DNA of 64,000 bases from Vibrio agarilyticus (GCF_012641465.1 NZ_JABAIK010000009.1:124001-188000); one strand, 5' to 3'. Positions 36,953-45,947 are shown, counted from the stretch's first letter. The notes: generated by a model not told the origin, from the letters alone. A program made the numbers and translations.

Positions 36953-37303
36953 ATCGCTTGATAATAAATAAACACGACAGCCAAATACCATTACGAGACA
37001 TGCATCACGATAAAAATGTAACATTAGCATCCTTACTCACGGTAATTTGAACTAAAAACGAGTAAAAATTGATGTGAGTCTATAAATATAGGATTGACCC
37101 GAAACAGGGTTGATTAAGTGATTCAAACACGCTTATATGAGCTGAGCGGTTGTGATGTTTTTAAAGCCGCATTTAATTTAATCCGATAATCCGGCGCTCG
37201 CTTGCAAGAAATACATTGCGCCAATGACAGCTGACTCATTTATAAAAATAAACAAAAAAAGAGTTAGCCATATAAAATAATAATAATTTGAGTTTAGTGA
37301 TCC
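36953..37303. other. Gene-free stretch before the EAL gene
   Basis: 351 bp, AT-rich, with no coding frame and no repeat copy. It must contain the EAL gene promoter. No c-di-GMP riboswitch core (the GCAAA...GGGAC pattern) is seen. A small hairpin-like word, ACCCGAAACAGGGT, lies near 37098; its arms are only 4 bp. Confidence 0.45.
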
Positions 37304-38104
37304 ATGACCACGATAAAAGTTGAAGAGTTAGATCAGCGAATTTTCTTAACTCATGATGGCCAATATGTTGGCCACTATAAAAATATGGTGCTTAAAAGCG
37401 TTTTTCAACCAATTTATCATTATGATATGAGCATCATTGGACTTGAAGCGCTTGTACGCATTCATCATCAAAATGGCTCTATGATTCGTCCAGATGATTT
37501 TTTTCATTCTGATGACACGCCACATCACGATAAGATTAATGTGGAGCGATTGAGTCGCTTGGTTCATATTCGCAACTTTTCTCTCTCACACTACCGTGAT
37601 AAAAAGCTCTTTCTCAATGTGTTACCCAATGCCGTCGAGCGTCTTGCTCTTGAAGTATTAAGCTGCCGAGTGTTACTCAAAACACTGGCTCAGTTCGGTA
37701 TTTCGCCCAAACAAGTGGTAATGGAGCTAATTGAAATCGATGCCAACTGTGAAGCGCAGTTACAACAATCAACGAGGGTACTGGGAAGAAATGGTTTTCA
37801 ATGGGCCATTGATGACTTTGGTGTTAACGCATCAACCCAAGAACGGACTGAGCGCATTTTACCCCATATCATTAAGCTAGATCGCTCACTGCTATACCAA
37901 TTTGAACAAGGGGAGCCAGATAAACTACTTGATGCGATTCAATTAGCTCGTAACATAGGCTCGCAAATTGTTGTAGAAGGCATTGAAACTCAAAACCAGT
38001 TAGCGCTGATGCGTCAACTCAAAATCGATATGTACCAAGGCTACCATCTTGCCATGCCAGCCCCGGTATACACGCAGCCTATCGCGAAACTCTCTTATGG
38101 ATAA
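37304..38104 (+). CDS. EAL-domain c-di-GMP phosphodiesterase
   Basis: A 266-residue protein made almost entirely of an EAL domain, with no GGDEF or membrane part. The residues of an active enzyme appear present: Glu in the EALVR motif, Asn in KLFLNVLP, Glu in VVMELIEID, the DDFG pair in AIDDFGVNA, Lys in IKLDRSLL, Glu in VEGIET, and Gln in YQGYHLAMP. The N-terminal 30 residues (VEELDQRIFLTHD) precede the domain start VFQPIYHYD. The start is ATG 37304 without a strong ribosome site. It should degrade cyclic-di-GMP to pGpG. It converges on rhlE with only 12 bp between stops. Confidence 0.93.
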   Translation: MTTIKVEELDQRIFLTHDGQYVGHYKNMVLKSVFQPIYHYDMSIIGLEALVRIHHQNGSMIRPDDFFHSDDTPHHDKINVERLSRLVHIRNFSLSHYRDKKLFLNVLPNAVERLALEVLSCRVLLKTLAQFGISPKQVVMELIEIDANCEAQLQQSTRVLGRNGFQWAIDDFGVNASTQERTERILPHIIKLDRSLLYQFEQGEPDKLLDAIQLARNIGSQIVVEGIETQNQLALMRQLKIDMYQGYHLAMPAPVYTQPIAKLSYG

Positions 38105-38116
38105 AATCAACGCGTT

Positions 38117-39370
38117 TTAACGCCTGCTGTTTTTGCCACGATTTTGATGAATTTTCAATTTGGCTTTCAGTTTACGTTTTTCGGCAGAGCGACTATTCCT
38201 CCCTCCGCGGCTATCATTGGCTTCTGGTTCATAGACCGAAGGTTCAAACCCCACCAACCACTCTTGTGGCAAGCGAGAATCCAATAATGTTTCCACCGCC
38301 TTGAGCAACGGCTCTTCATCACGAGACATTAATGAGACGGCTAGGCCATCGTGCCCAGCTCGACCAGTTCGTCCAATACGGTGAACATAATCTTCTGCTT
38401 TAAAAGGCAACTCGTAATTAATAACAACCGGTAGCTCATCAATATCAATGCCTCGAGCCGCGACATCGGTCGCAACGAGAGCACGTACTTTTCCTGACTT
38501 AAAGTCATCTAGCGCTTTTTGCCTTGCACCTTGTGATTTGTCGCCACTGATTGCCGCGGCTTTAATACCATCGAGTTTTAACTCTTTGACCAAAGCATCC
38601 GTTGTCTCTCTGGTTTTAACAAACACAAGCGCTTGCTGCCAATTGCGAGAACCAATCAAATATGAGAGCAACTCACGTTTACGCCTTTTATCAACGGGAT
38701 AAACCATTTGAGTCACTGTGTCGGCAGTTTTGTTTGCCGTTGAAACTTGGATCTCAAGTGGCTCATTGAGCATACGATAAGCAAGAGACTTAATTCGCGA
38801 TTCAAAAGTAGCAGAGAAGAAAAGCGTCTGACGTTGCTCGGGCAAACGTTTCAGAATTCGTTGAATATCGGGCATAAATCCCATATCAAGCATTCGGTCT
38901 GCTTCATCCAAAACAAGCCAACGGATCTCACGCAGCGAGGTATGGCGCTGAAACAAATGATCAAGTAATCGCCCAGGGGTTGCAATTACAATATCAACAC
39001 CAGCGGCTAGCACTTGCGTCTGCGGTTTTAGACTCGTTCCGCCATATAACACGGCGAGCTTTATTTGAGTGCCTGCTGCGTAATCACTGAGATTATCGTA
39101 AACTTGCTGAGCCAATTCTCGGGTTGGAACCAGCACCAGAGCTCGCGGTACATCGCGCGCAGCATCAGCGCTTTCATGCAATAAATGCTGAATTATTGGT
39201 AAGCCAAACGCCGCTGTTTTACCGGTTCCCGTTTGCGCCGCAGCAAGCACGTCTTGCCCTTGCAATATAGGTGGAATAGCCCGCTGCTGAATTTCGGTTG
39301 GCGTGATAATGTTGTGCTGGGCTATGGTGGTACATAACGCAGGTTCTATACCTAATTGACTAAAGCTCAC
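38117..39370 (-). CDS. rhlE: DEAD-box RNA helicase RhlE
   Basis: A 417-residue ATP-dependent RNA helicase for ribosome assembly or RNA turnover. Motifs: Q motif FSQLGIEPALCTTIAQHNI, Walker A AAQTGTGKTAAFGLP, motif Ib VATPGRLLDH region, DEAD (VLDEADRMLDMGF), SAT (LFFSATFES) and motif VI YVHRIGRTGRAGH. The C-terminus after residue 385 is a basic Arg/Lys-rich tail (RGGRNSRSAEKRKLK), as usual for RhlE. It starts at ATG 39370. Confidence 0.95.
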   Translation of the reverse strand: MSFSQLGIEPALCTTIAQHNIITPTEIQQRAIPPILQGQDVLAAAQTGTGKTAAFGLPIIQHLLHESADAARDVPRALVLVPTRELAQQVYDNLSDYAAGTQIKLAVLYGGTSLKPQTQVLAAGVDIVIATPGRLLDHLFQRHTSLREIRWLVLDEADRMLDMGFMPDIQRILKRLPEQRQTLFFSATFESRIKSLAYRMLNEPLEIQVSTANKTADTVTQMVYPVDKRRKRELLSYLIGSRNWQQALVFVKTRETTDALVKELKLDGIKAAAISGDKSQGARQKALDDFKSGKVRALVATDVAARGIDIDELPVVINYELPFKAEDYVHRIGRTGRAGHDGLAVSLMSRDEEPLLKAVETLLDSRLPQEWLVGFEPSVYEPEANDSRGGRNSRSAEKRKLKAKLKIHQNRGKNSRR

Positions 39371-39707
39371 TCGCCTACTCTCTCGCTGATTTTTGGCGGC
39401 AGATTGTAGCAGAATCTCTTCACCAAGTAACCTCAGATGGTCATACTCAATAGCAAGGATTTTAGGTGCAAGTTACCACCACAATGCACAGAATTTGAAC
39501 TCGCTCTAGATAACTTTATTCATGAAAAGAAACATGTTTCAGCAAACTGTGAGTTTGCTAAGGTGAATTTGTGTACGTTTTTGCGCTAAAAAAATAACAA
39601 CAGCGCAACTCAGTATATCGCTAACTAATCTCACGTTGTGTCGCTAACCGATATGACTTGAGTATAAATTGAGTAACACCTTCACTTTGCTGCCGTGGAG
39701 AAAAAGC
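39371..39707. other. Gene-free stretch between rhlE and the zinc-ribbon gene
   Basis: 337 bp without a gene. It has an isolated long-repeat end (CACCAAGTAACCTCAG near 39421) and a hairpin AGCAAACT-GTG-AGTTTGCT at 39541-39559. Promoters for rhlE (leftward) and the zinc-ribbon gene should be here. Confidence 0.45.
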
Positions 39708-39920
39708 ATGAGTAATGCGAAACGATTTATATTAGACACGTCTCTAGTGTGTCCACTTTGTGGTCATGATGAGTATTTAATTTCTGCCTGTGGTGAAAAG
39801 TTCACCTGTGGCGATTGCGGTTTCTATACTGAAAAGTTCAGCCAAATCGTCAGTCTAGTTCATATTTCTAACAAAACTCCGCCACCGTTTATTCACCAAA
39901 CACCAGTGGGAGTCCAATGA
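39708..39920 (+). CDS. Small zinc-ribbon protein
   Basis: A 70-residue protein with two pairs of cysteines, LVCPLCGHDEY and FTCGDCGFYT, which form a zinc ribbon, plus one extra cysteine (SACGEKFTC) between them. The N-terminus MSNAKRFILDTS is short and the C-terminus ends in a Pro-rich tail (KTPPPFIHQTPVG). No other domain is present. The start ATG 39708 follows GTGGAG; a longer frame from 39669 is rejected. Function is unknown; small zinc ribbons of this type bind nucleic acid or other proteins. Confidence 0.8.
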   Translation: MSNAKRFILDTSLVCPLCGHDEYLISACGEKFTCGDCGFYTEKFSQIVSLVHISNKTPPPFIHQTPVGVQ

Positions 39921-39999
39921 CGCGTTGCGCCATTTCATCCAGTTAAGTATTGCAGTACTTTTCACTGACGAAATGGCATGAGCGCATCATATGTCTTCA

Positions 40000-40115
40000 T
40001 ATACCCAAGTAACCTCAAGATACATGGTTCAGCGAGAATGACTTAGTTTGTCAGTGAGGCGAGGATTTTCGATTAAGTGGCTCTGAATCCAGCATCTTGA
40101 AGTCACTTGGGTATA
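40000..40115. repeat. Long repeat, internal-deletion copy (116 bp)
   Basis: Starts TATACCCAAGTAACCTCAAG and ends AGCATCTTGAAGTCACTTGG then GTATA. Inside it keeps GGTTCAGCGAGAATGACTTAG and GTCAGTGAGGCGAGGATTTT from the complement of the full copies, but lacks their middle. It overlaps the 3' end of the HAD phosphatase gene. Confidence 0.85.
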
Positions 40116-40767
40116 AAATATGTTGCCTTAGCTCACTAAGCTCTGAGATAACATAAACGGCTGGAAAGTCAATTTGATTCGCTGGACTGCCATTAAATAA
40201 TTGGAAAGTGGTTACTCCTGCATTCACGCCGGCTTCAACGCCCTTTGGAGAGTCATCAATATAGACACATTCTTTAAGCGAAAATCCCATTGTCATTGCT
40301 GAATAAATAACAATATCTGGGTCTGGTTTCCAACTGTTGGTATCAAAAGCTGAAAAAATACGTCCTTGAAATCGGTCAAGTAACCCGGTTAACGATAGTG
40401 CTAACTCAATTTTGTTTTTTGGTGCATTTGAAGCGACACAATACTCAATGTTATGCGCATCAAGCGTATCCAGTAGTGCATGTGCACCTGGCATAGAAGT
40501 AAGATACGCTTGAAACAATCGGGCCAGCTCATCTCGATATAAGGGCTCTAATTCATCAAGTAATATATTAACCTTAAGAAGGTCGACCACGTCCGCCAGA
40601 ATTTCAGCCAGCTTTCCACCTTTGAAGTGATCTCGGCACTGCTGAAACGTTAAGGTATGCCCCAACGCTGTGAAGACATTGACCAAAGCTTGACAACACA
40701 ATCGCTCGCTATCGACTAAGGTTCCATCACAATCAAAAATTACACAGCGGATCGGCGTTTTGGTCAT
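40051..40767 (-). CDS. HAD-superfamily phosphatase (beta-phosphoglucomutase-like subgroup)
   Basis: A 238-residue haloacid dehalogenase-like hydrolase. Motif I is CVIFDCDGTLVDSE (nucleophile and acid Asp), motif II YCVASNAPKN, motif III is the Lys in TNSWKPDPDIV, and motif IV CVYIDDSPKGVEAGVNAG. A cap domain sits between residues 20 and 90, typical of YieH/YfbT-type sugar phosphatases. The start is taken at MTKTPIRC; a codon 18 bp upstream is also possible. The gene runs 65 bases into a repeat copy, so its last about 20 residues (YPSDFKMLDSEPLNRKSSPH) are repeat-encoded and not family sequence. Confidence 0.9.
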   Translation of the reverse strand: MTKTPIRCVIFDCDGTLVDSERLCCQALVNVFTALGHTLTFQQCRDHFKGGKLAEILADVVDLLKVNILLDELEPLYRDELARLFQAYLTSMPGAHALLDTLDAHNIEYCVASNAPKNKIELALSLTGLLDRFQGRIFSAFDTNSWKPDPDIVIYSAMTMGFSLKECVYIDDSPKGVEAGVNAGVTTFQLFNGSPANQIDFPAVYVISELSELRQHILYPSDFKMLDSEPLNRKSSPH

Positions 40768-40875
40768 ACTTTCTTGCTCACACATTAACGTTTGCTAAAG
40801 CATAAGCAAGAAACTGATAATCGTGCGAAAAAATGTCACATTTCGCGACCTCAACCTCAGCTAAATTCTAAGCAT

Positions 40876-41388
40876 TCAAGCAAGATCACGCGATGGTAAC
40901 TCGATTAAAACCTCGTGACTCTTATCATCGAGCATCGCCACAAGCGCTGTCACTATTGGAGAAACGGCTGGCAACTCTACCTCGCCTTGATAAACCAGGT
41001 CAGAAATAAGCAGCTGCGTTTCCGTTTGAGTGACAATCGCAGCGCCCACTGGCTCCCCTGATTCAAAACCGACGTACAATTCATGCTCTGGCGATAAAAT
41101 AATTTGTGTCAGATACTCGACCACAAAATCATGATCACTCGCACTAGCCCATCGCTTGGCCTGTTGCAGTGCAAACATAATAGTGAGGCGATGAAAATCA
41201 GCTAAATACAGCTCAACATTTCGCTTATCGCTTGAAACCGCGATTAGGCTATCGATTGGCTTAACAGTGCGCTCTACCATATCGGTTTGGTAGATTGCTC
41301 GACCTGTTAAGCTTTCCGGCGTGGGAAATTCAACCTCAACTTGCATTGCGAGCCATTGATTTTTTTTGTCGGCGATAGGCATTGTCAT
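40876..41388 (-). CDS. Hypothetical protein, possible GNAT-like fold
   Basis: A 170-residue soluble protein I do not recognise with certainty. The middle reads HELYVGFESGEPVGAAIVTQTETQLLISDLVYQ, reminiscent of the strands of a GNAT acetyltransferase before motif A, but no clear acetyl-CoA loop follows. An N-terminal segment (VKPIDSLIAVSSDKRNVE) and a helical segment with DFVVEYLTQIILSPEHE precede it. ATG at 41388 is preferred since AAGGGAAG lies 8 bases upstream; a GTG 51 bp upstream would lengthen it. Neighbours are the HAD phosphatase and, after a repeat-free gap, the alginate lyase. Confidence 0.65.
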   Translation of the reverse strand: MTMPIADKKNQWLAMQVEVEFPTPESLTGRAIYQTDMVERTVKPIDSLIAVSSDKRNVELYLADFHRLTIMFALQQAKRWASASDHDFVVEYLTQIILSPEHELYVGFESGEPVGAAIVTQTETQLLISDLVYQGEVELPAVSPIVTALVAMLDDKSHEVLIELPSRDLA

Positions 41389-41528
41389 TGTATGCACTTC
41401 CCTTCTTTTAGCATCAGAATAGAGGCAAACATTTTCCACTTTGCTTTCATAGGGCTTCCTCGTTCTTTTTAATTACCCAGCAAAGCGGCAACGATAGCAC
41501 GACAGTGCCATTTCACCTAGGCAACAAC

Positions 41529-41557
41529 GCAAAATGGCCTTCAAAATGAAGGCCATT
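41529..41557 (-). terminator. Hairpin terminator downstream of the alginate lyase
   Basis: AATGGCCTTC (41533-41542) pairs with GAAGGCCATT (41548-41557), a perfect 10-bp stem with a 5-base loop. On the complement it is followed by TTGCGTTGTT. It sits between the alginate lyase 3' end and the hypothetical gene. Confidence 0.6.
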
Positions 41558-41613
41558 GGTATTACTAGATTCAACTTATACCCAAACGGCTTTATGCCGA
41601 AAGAAACAGAAGA

Positions 41614-43008
41614 TTAATAACCATAATTGTCGTGCGTGTTGGTAAGCTGATAAAACGTGGCTTTTGCGAAGTCATCGTCATCGCCTGTTTTGTCTTGAAG
41701 ATAGATACCAGCTTTAAAGTACATGTAGTTATCGGCATCATCATAGCCACTGCTCGCCATGTTGACCTCTTCACTCGCAAGCTCTTTGCCAGCTTGAGAT
41801 AGTGTCACTGAGAGTGTGTCACCTTTTACTTTTATTTGATATGAGAAATGTTCATCAAGTTCAATCCCATCCGATGGGTTTGAGGTGCTATTCAAATCCC
41901 CATTCGACTTCACCATTGAGCCAAGCAAGTTGTACCACGTCTCATCGCCACCATCACTTTTTGACGTTTCATGAGCAAAGTAAATGGCTCCTTTCGCGTT
42001 ACCGGGGAGTTTATGGTAGTAAAGGCGAATCGGCTCATTATGCTCAGCGTGAATTTGGCCAATAATAATACGACCGTTTTGTTGATTTGATGATGCCGTG
42101 GTTGTCACGCGGTTCACTGCTAAGGTCGCGTTCATGATGCCGTCAATACCGCCAAATTCACCTTGGCTCGAACTGGGTATTGAAGAGAAGGCCCAATTGT
42201 TTTCCGCAGAGCTGGTGCCAACACTGGTGTCGCCACGGCGTAACATTTCGCGTAATTCAGTACGTGTATAGCTGGTATTTTTCGATGTTTTGTAGCCACC
42301 AACCGTGCATTCAAAGACCATTCCGCCATCGGTGCCGGTATAGAAATATTGACTTTCATAACCGTTATTAAGTTGGTCTTCTTTAATAGAATCTGCGGTA
42401 CCTGAATTATCAGTGTCTGTAGGCACACTCAAATACCAGTCCCAAAGGTCAAAATTGTATGAAGGCGGCTGAGAGGAATCCAAACCGTAATCGGGGTTAT
42501 TAGGATCGCCCGGCTCTACTGGCGGCGTAGTACCCGAGTCACTTCCGTATAAACGCACTTCTTTAATATTGGTGTATTCGTCACCGTCACTGTTCTCAAA
42601 GACTTTAATTCTAACATAGCGAGCCTTCACATCTTCCATGTCATAATTTTCATACGTTTCTGACTTACCCGAGCTGGTTCCGGCAAAGACTTTCGCCCAT
42701 GAGCTGCCATCCACACTGGTGCGAACCTCAAAGCGATGCGTTCGATCATCACCTTTACCCCAGGCAATCGCAACATCAGTCACAGATTGTGCCGATCCCA
42801 AGTCTAAAACCAAATTTTCAGAACTGCCATTGGAAGCCGCCCAGCGACTCGCCCATGCGGTGCTGCCATCAATGGCGTTGGACGCAGGGTATTTTGATGC
42901 AGCGCCGCCCCAATCACTGGCACTTTGAATTGACAATTGCGCCGCAGTGGCCACGGAGCTCATACACATCAGCAAGGTAAAGTTAACAGCCTTTTTTATT
43001 ACAATCAT
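41614..43008 (-). CDS. Secreted alginate lyase, CBM32-PL7
   Basis: A 464-residue secreted polysaccharide lyase. The signal peptide ends near MSSVATA. Residues about 25-160 are a F5/8-type (CBM32) sugar-binding domain (WASRWAASNGSSENLVLDLG, then YVRIKVFENS), followed by a Pro/Gly/Asp linker (GTTPPVEPGDPNNPDYG). The rest is a family 7 alginate lyase: the catalytic-site motifs RTELREMLR, QIHAEH and YFKAGIYLQ, the last being the family signature YFKAGxYxQ, are all present. It should cut alginate by beta-elimination outside the cell. ATG 43008 is chosen over 43020 because AGGA lies just upstream. Confidence 0.93.
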   Translation of the reverse strand: MIVIKKAVNFTLLMCMSSVATAAQLSIQSASDWGGAASKYPASNAIDGSTAWASRWAASNGSSENLVLDLGSAQSVTDVAIAWGKGDDRTHRFEVRTSVDGSSWAKVFAGTSSGKSETYENYDMEDVKARYVRIKVFENSDGDEYTNIKEVRLYGSDSGTTPPVEPGDPNNPDYGLDSSQPPSYNFDLWDWYLSVPTDTDNSGTADSIKEDQLNNGYESQYFYTGTDGGMVFECTVGGYKTSKNTSYTRTELREMLRRGDTSVGTSSAENNWAFSSIPSSSQGEFGGIDGIMNATLAVNRVTTTASSNQQNGRIIIGQIHAEHNEPIRLYYHKLPGNAKGAIYFAHETSKSDGGDETWYNLLGSMVKSNGDLNSTSNPSDGIELDEHFSYQIKVKGDTLSVTLSQAGKELASEEVNMASSGYDDADNYMYFKAGIYLQDKTGDDDDFAKATFYQLTNTHDNYGY

Positions 43009-43533
43009 GATTGTCCTCATTAAATTGTTTTATAGCGTTTTTGTCTGAACGTAATTAAACCGCTCAGGACATGAACATTAGTCGATAACTTGATGAGTAA
43101 CACGTCAATAAGGGGTAAATTTTGAAATATAATAATACAAATTTGCAGTTATGTGATTTGACCGAATATTTTCAACATCAATTCTTATAAAGCAACATAT
43201 TCAACGTGTAAACGATCACGCTAAAGCACAACATCTCGCTTTCTAAGAATGCAGTAGGGAATGCAAAATAAAATACTTGTCAAATCGAGGCAAAAAGGAG
43301 AGTGGGTTAATATTGATATTCGTTAAATAAAAATCTAACTAAGGGGCCTAATGCCCTATCTCGCCATACCCTTCCTTCTTTAAGTTGCGGCGATTTTCAT
43401 TAAAAAAATTATGGCGCTGGCACTCACAAGCCTCATCACATAGCGTATCTATGTGATGAGGCTTTGTTCGCTGGCAGGGTAGAGAGACTATTGGTCAACG
43501 CTTTTAGGGTCGATTGAGGTTACTTAGGTAGAT
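43009..43533. other. Gene-free stretch upstream of the alginate lyase
   Basis: 525 bp of AT-rich DNA with no coding frame. It contains the alginate lyase promoter region, a degenerate ERIC element with a strong hairpin (43428-43464), and an isolated long-repeat end (GATTGAGGTTACTTAGG near 43512) directly before the cytochrome b561 gene. Confidence 0.5.
43380..43490 (-). repeat. Degenerate ERIC element with perfect core hairpin
   Basis: Contains TTAAGTTGCGGC, CTGGCACTCACAAGCCTC, the core, and GCTTTGTTCGCTGGCAGGG. The core AAGCCTCATCACATAG (43428-43443) and CTATGTGATGAGGCTT (43449-43464) form a perfect 16-bp stem with a 5-base loop. The outer TATACCC ends are lost. Confidence 0.7.
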
Positions 43534-44076
43534 TTATGCTGATGTGACCGAACGCCCAAGCATACGAGAAATCGTGCCATCTTTATCCAACAACTGATGC
43601 TTCAATGCACCGAGTACATGTAGCGCTAAAACAACAATAATGATGTCAACAGACGCTCGGTGAATGTCACCTGCGACCGCGCTCAACCATGGTGTTTTCA
43701 TGCCTTCAGCAACTAACTGCCAACCGAACACATCTAAACCTCGTCCACCACCAATACTCATCGCAATACCCGATAACGGCATAGCCAGGGTTGCGAGCAT
43801 CAATAAGCCATGCACCGATTTCGCTATAATGGTTTGCCAACGGGGTAAGTTTATGATTTCCGGCAAAGCACCTTCTTTGATGCGCCAAAGTATTCTGGCA
43901 CTTGCAATCAATAAAATAATCGCACCAATCGACTTATGATAATCCATAATTTGCCCTTTGAGTGGGCTTCGCTCCATGCTGTCGAGAATAAGCCCAGCCG
44001 CGAACACGCCAATGAAGCTCAATCCCGTAATCCAATGAAACACAACTGTTGTTTTTGTTAATTTATGGTCGCTCAT
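43534..44076 (-). CDS. Cytochrome b561 (second copy)
   Basis: A 180-residue four-helix cytochrome b561, the same length as the one at 35527. Helices include FHWITGLSFIGVFAAGLIL (residues 12-31), IMDYHKSIGAIILLIASARI, SVHGLLMLATLAMPLSGIAM and ASVDIIIVVLALHVLGALKHQ; the histidines in H-W, H-K, H-G and H-V positions are the expected heme ligands. The C-terminus LLDKDGTISRMLGRS is characteristic. It is not next to a yceI gene, unlike the first copy, and is monocistronic. Confidence 0.92.
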   Translation of the reverse strand: MSDHKLTKTTVVFHWITGLSFIGVFAAGLILDSMERSPLKGQIMDYHKSIGAIILLIASARILWRIKEGALPEIINLPRWQTIIAKSVHGLLMLATLAMPLSGIAMSIGGGRGLDVFGWQLVAEGMKTPWLSAVAGDIHRASVDIIIVVLALHVLGALKHQLLDKDGTISRMLGRSVTSA

Positions 44077-44261
44077 TATCTATTCTCGTCATTTATCAAA
44101 CTCGATAAATTATCATCCATTTTGTAAGCTACAAATATACCGAATAGTGTAAATTCACGTAAATTGTCACCAAGAATCTTTAGGACGTATTAGGGTCTTT
44201 GATTGACAGCTTGCCACGAGCTCTTTATCGTTCGGACACAATTTGCTAATGCGATTTTACT

Positions 44262-45281
44262 ATGGACTCAATTACTCAAGCAGCGCTTGGTGCCACAATT
44301 GCAGGTGCTATTGCCGGAAAACAATGCAATGGCAAAGTGCTGCTAATGGGCGCGCTACTTGGCACCCTTCCCGATCTGGATGTGATTCTGGATTATGGTG
44401 ATGCGGTGAGCAATACAATCAAACATCGCGGTTTTACTCACTCACTGTTATTACTACCGTTTCTATCCCTTATGCTCGCGTGGGGGTTTCACCGACTCCG
44501 TCCAAGCACGTTTTGGACATTTAAACGGGTTCTTCTCGTTACCTTCAGCGTACTAATCACTCACCCACTGTTGGATGCGATGACCACCTATGGTACGCAG
44601 TTGTTATGGCCATTTCACGGTTACTTCGAACTGCGTAATATTTTCATCATTGATCCGCTTTATACCGTTCCGCTATTAATCGCACCTTTGATTGTTCTTT
44701 TGGCTCGAACAACCATAGCGCGCCAACGGGCAGCCTACTGGTGCCAAGGCGCGCTTGTTCTCTCAACACTTTATCTGGTTTGGGGGTACGCGGCGCAGCA
44801 ATATATTACGCAGCGTGTAGAGCAAAACCTTCGCGCTCAGGCTCTGCCCCACCAGCAAGTGCTGGTCATGCCAACCCCATTTAATACCGTACTGTGGCGT
44901 GTGATTGTTATGGATAAAGATCAATATTGGGAAGGGTTAGCATCTCTTTTCGACCAAGAAGCCAATATTGATTTTTTACCGATCCCACGAGGAGAATGGC
45001 CTCTCAAGAACCAACCCAAAACACTTTCTGGGCTTAAAGCGTTTTCTCATGACTTCCTTAGTTATCGAGAAGAGGACAATCAGCTTATCGTCAGCGATTT
45101 GCGCTTAGGAATGGCAAATAATCTCTCGTTTGAATTCATTTTTGCTGAGCGTGACAAAGAGGGGAATTGGCAAGTTTTGCCAAGGCCAAAACGCTATCCA
45201 AGCCAGCGCGATCTTGGCAGTCTAGACCGACTATGGCTACGTTTAAAAGGGGATGATTCGATTAGTCCATTGCTTAACTAA
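44262..45281 (+). CDS. DUF457/YdjM-family membrane-bound metal-dependent hydrolase
   Basis: A 339-residue inner membrane protein of the YdjM/YbcI (LexA-regulated membrane-bound hydrolase, DUF457) family. The N-terminal 55 residues carry SITQAALGATIAGAIAGK, GALLGTLPDLDVILDYGD, and the metal-binding HRGFTHSLLLLP. Four or five membrane helices lie between residues 60 and 190, and the last 130 residues are a soluble cytosolic part (VMPTPFNTVLWRVIVM, IDFLPIPRGEWPL). I looked for a LexA box (CTGTN8ACAG) in the 185 bp upstream and saw none. It converges on a DUF2750 gene. Confidence 0.88.
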   Translation: MDSITQAALGATIAGAIAGKQCNGKVLLMGALLGTLPDLDVILDYGDAVSNTIKHRGFTHSLLLLPFLSLMLAWGFHRLRPSTFWTFKRVLLVTFSVLITHPLLDAMTTYGTQLLWPFHGYFELRNIFIIDPLYTVPLLIAPLIVLLARTTIARQRAAYWCQGALVLSTLYLVWGYAAQQYITQRVEQNLRAQALPHQQVLVMPTPFNTVLWRVIVMDKDQYWEGLASLFDQEANIDFLPIPRGEWPLKNQPKTLSGLKAFSHDFLSYREEDNQLIVSDLRLGMANNLSFEFIFAERDKEGNWQVLPRPKRYPSQRDLGSLDRLWLRLKGDDSISPLLN

Positions 45282-45340
45282 AAGCTAATATACACTTTCC
45301 ACTTGAAGTTGTTTGGGTAGATAACCAAAGAATGACACCA

Positions 45341-45361
45341 AGCCACCAGTCACTGGTGGCT
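45341..45361. other. Hairpin in the gap between converging genes
   Basis: AGCCACCAG-TCA-CTGGTGGCT is a perfect 9-bp stem with a 3-base loop. No T tract follows on either strand, so it may be a weak terminator or a transcript end stabiliser. An ERIC remnant lies just before it (45288-45322). Confidence 0.4.
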
Positions 45362-45380
45362 GATACTCATCCTGCTTGAA

Positions 45381-45773
45381 TTAACGCTGTTTTTTCGCCT
45401 GTTGAGTTAAATCAAAATCAAATTCGTCAGGGAATAAAATAACACCTTCTAGGTCCGCATTGGGAAACGCAACCACAGACAGCTCATCGTCGAGTAAGCC
45501 GTTGGTCCAGCGCGAGTGCCATTTGTTTAGACTAATTGCTTGAGGTTGACAATCTTCCCACTCACCTGTGGCCCAAAGTGCAGCAAACTCTTGATTGGGC
45601 CAAACTGGGACGCAATCATCGTCTTCGGTGTTGAGCATCACACAACCGTGCTCATCAGTTAAGATCCAAATTTCACGGCTCTCAACCACTTGCTTGATCA
45701 GATAACGGTAGCGCGCGTCAACATCGAGTTGAAGCAATTCTTTGATTCGTTCATCGGTAAGTGTTTTGGGCAT
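45381..45773 (-). CDS. DUF2750-family protein
   Basis: A 130-residue acidic cytosolic protein of the DUF2750 family: RYRYLIKQVVESREIWILTD, then GCVMLNTEDDDCVPVWPNQEFAALW and FPDEFDFDL are the family's strand motifs. No catalytic motif is visible and function is unknown. ATG 45773 (MPKTLTDERIKELLQ) is preferred over 45821. It lies downstream of, and on the same strand as, the GT4 gene, with 174 bp between. Confidence 0.85.
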   Translation of the reverse strand: MPKTLTDERIKELLQLDVDARYRYLIKQVVESREIWILTDEHGCVMLNTEDDDCVPVWPNQEFAALWATGEWEDCQPQAISLNKWHSRWTNGLLDDELSVVAFPNADLEGVILFPDEFDFDLTQQAKKQR

Positions 45774-45947
45774 TTTTGACTCATGCGATAATGTTTTTTT
45801 GTTGCAGGGAGTATACCCCAAGTGTCATAACTTACCAGCGGCTGAAATGTCATCGTCAGGCGTTTAACGCGCTTTACCCCGTGACAGCGCCGAAATGTCA
45901 CTTTATGTTGCTGATGACGCTCGTTATTTCCTAAGAGTATGATTTGT

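Noticed and set aside
36953-37303. Possible c-di-GMP riboswitch before the EAL gene
   Set aside because: The conserved riboswitch core words are absent; the region is plain AT-rich DNA.
44080-44261. Search for a LexA box before the DUF457 gene
   Set aside because: The E. coli relative is SOS-controlled, but no CTGTN8ACAG pattern is present here.
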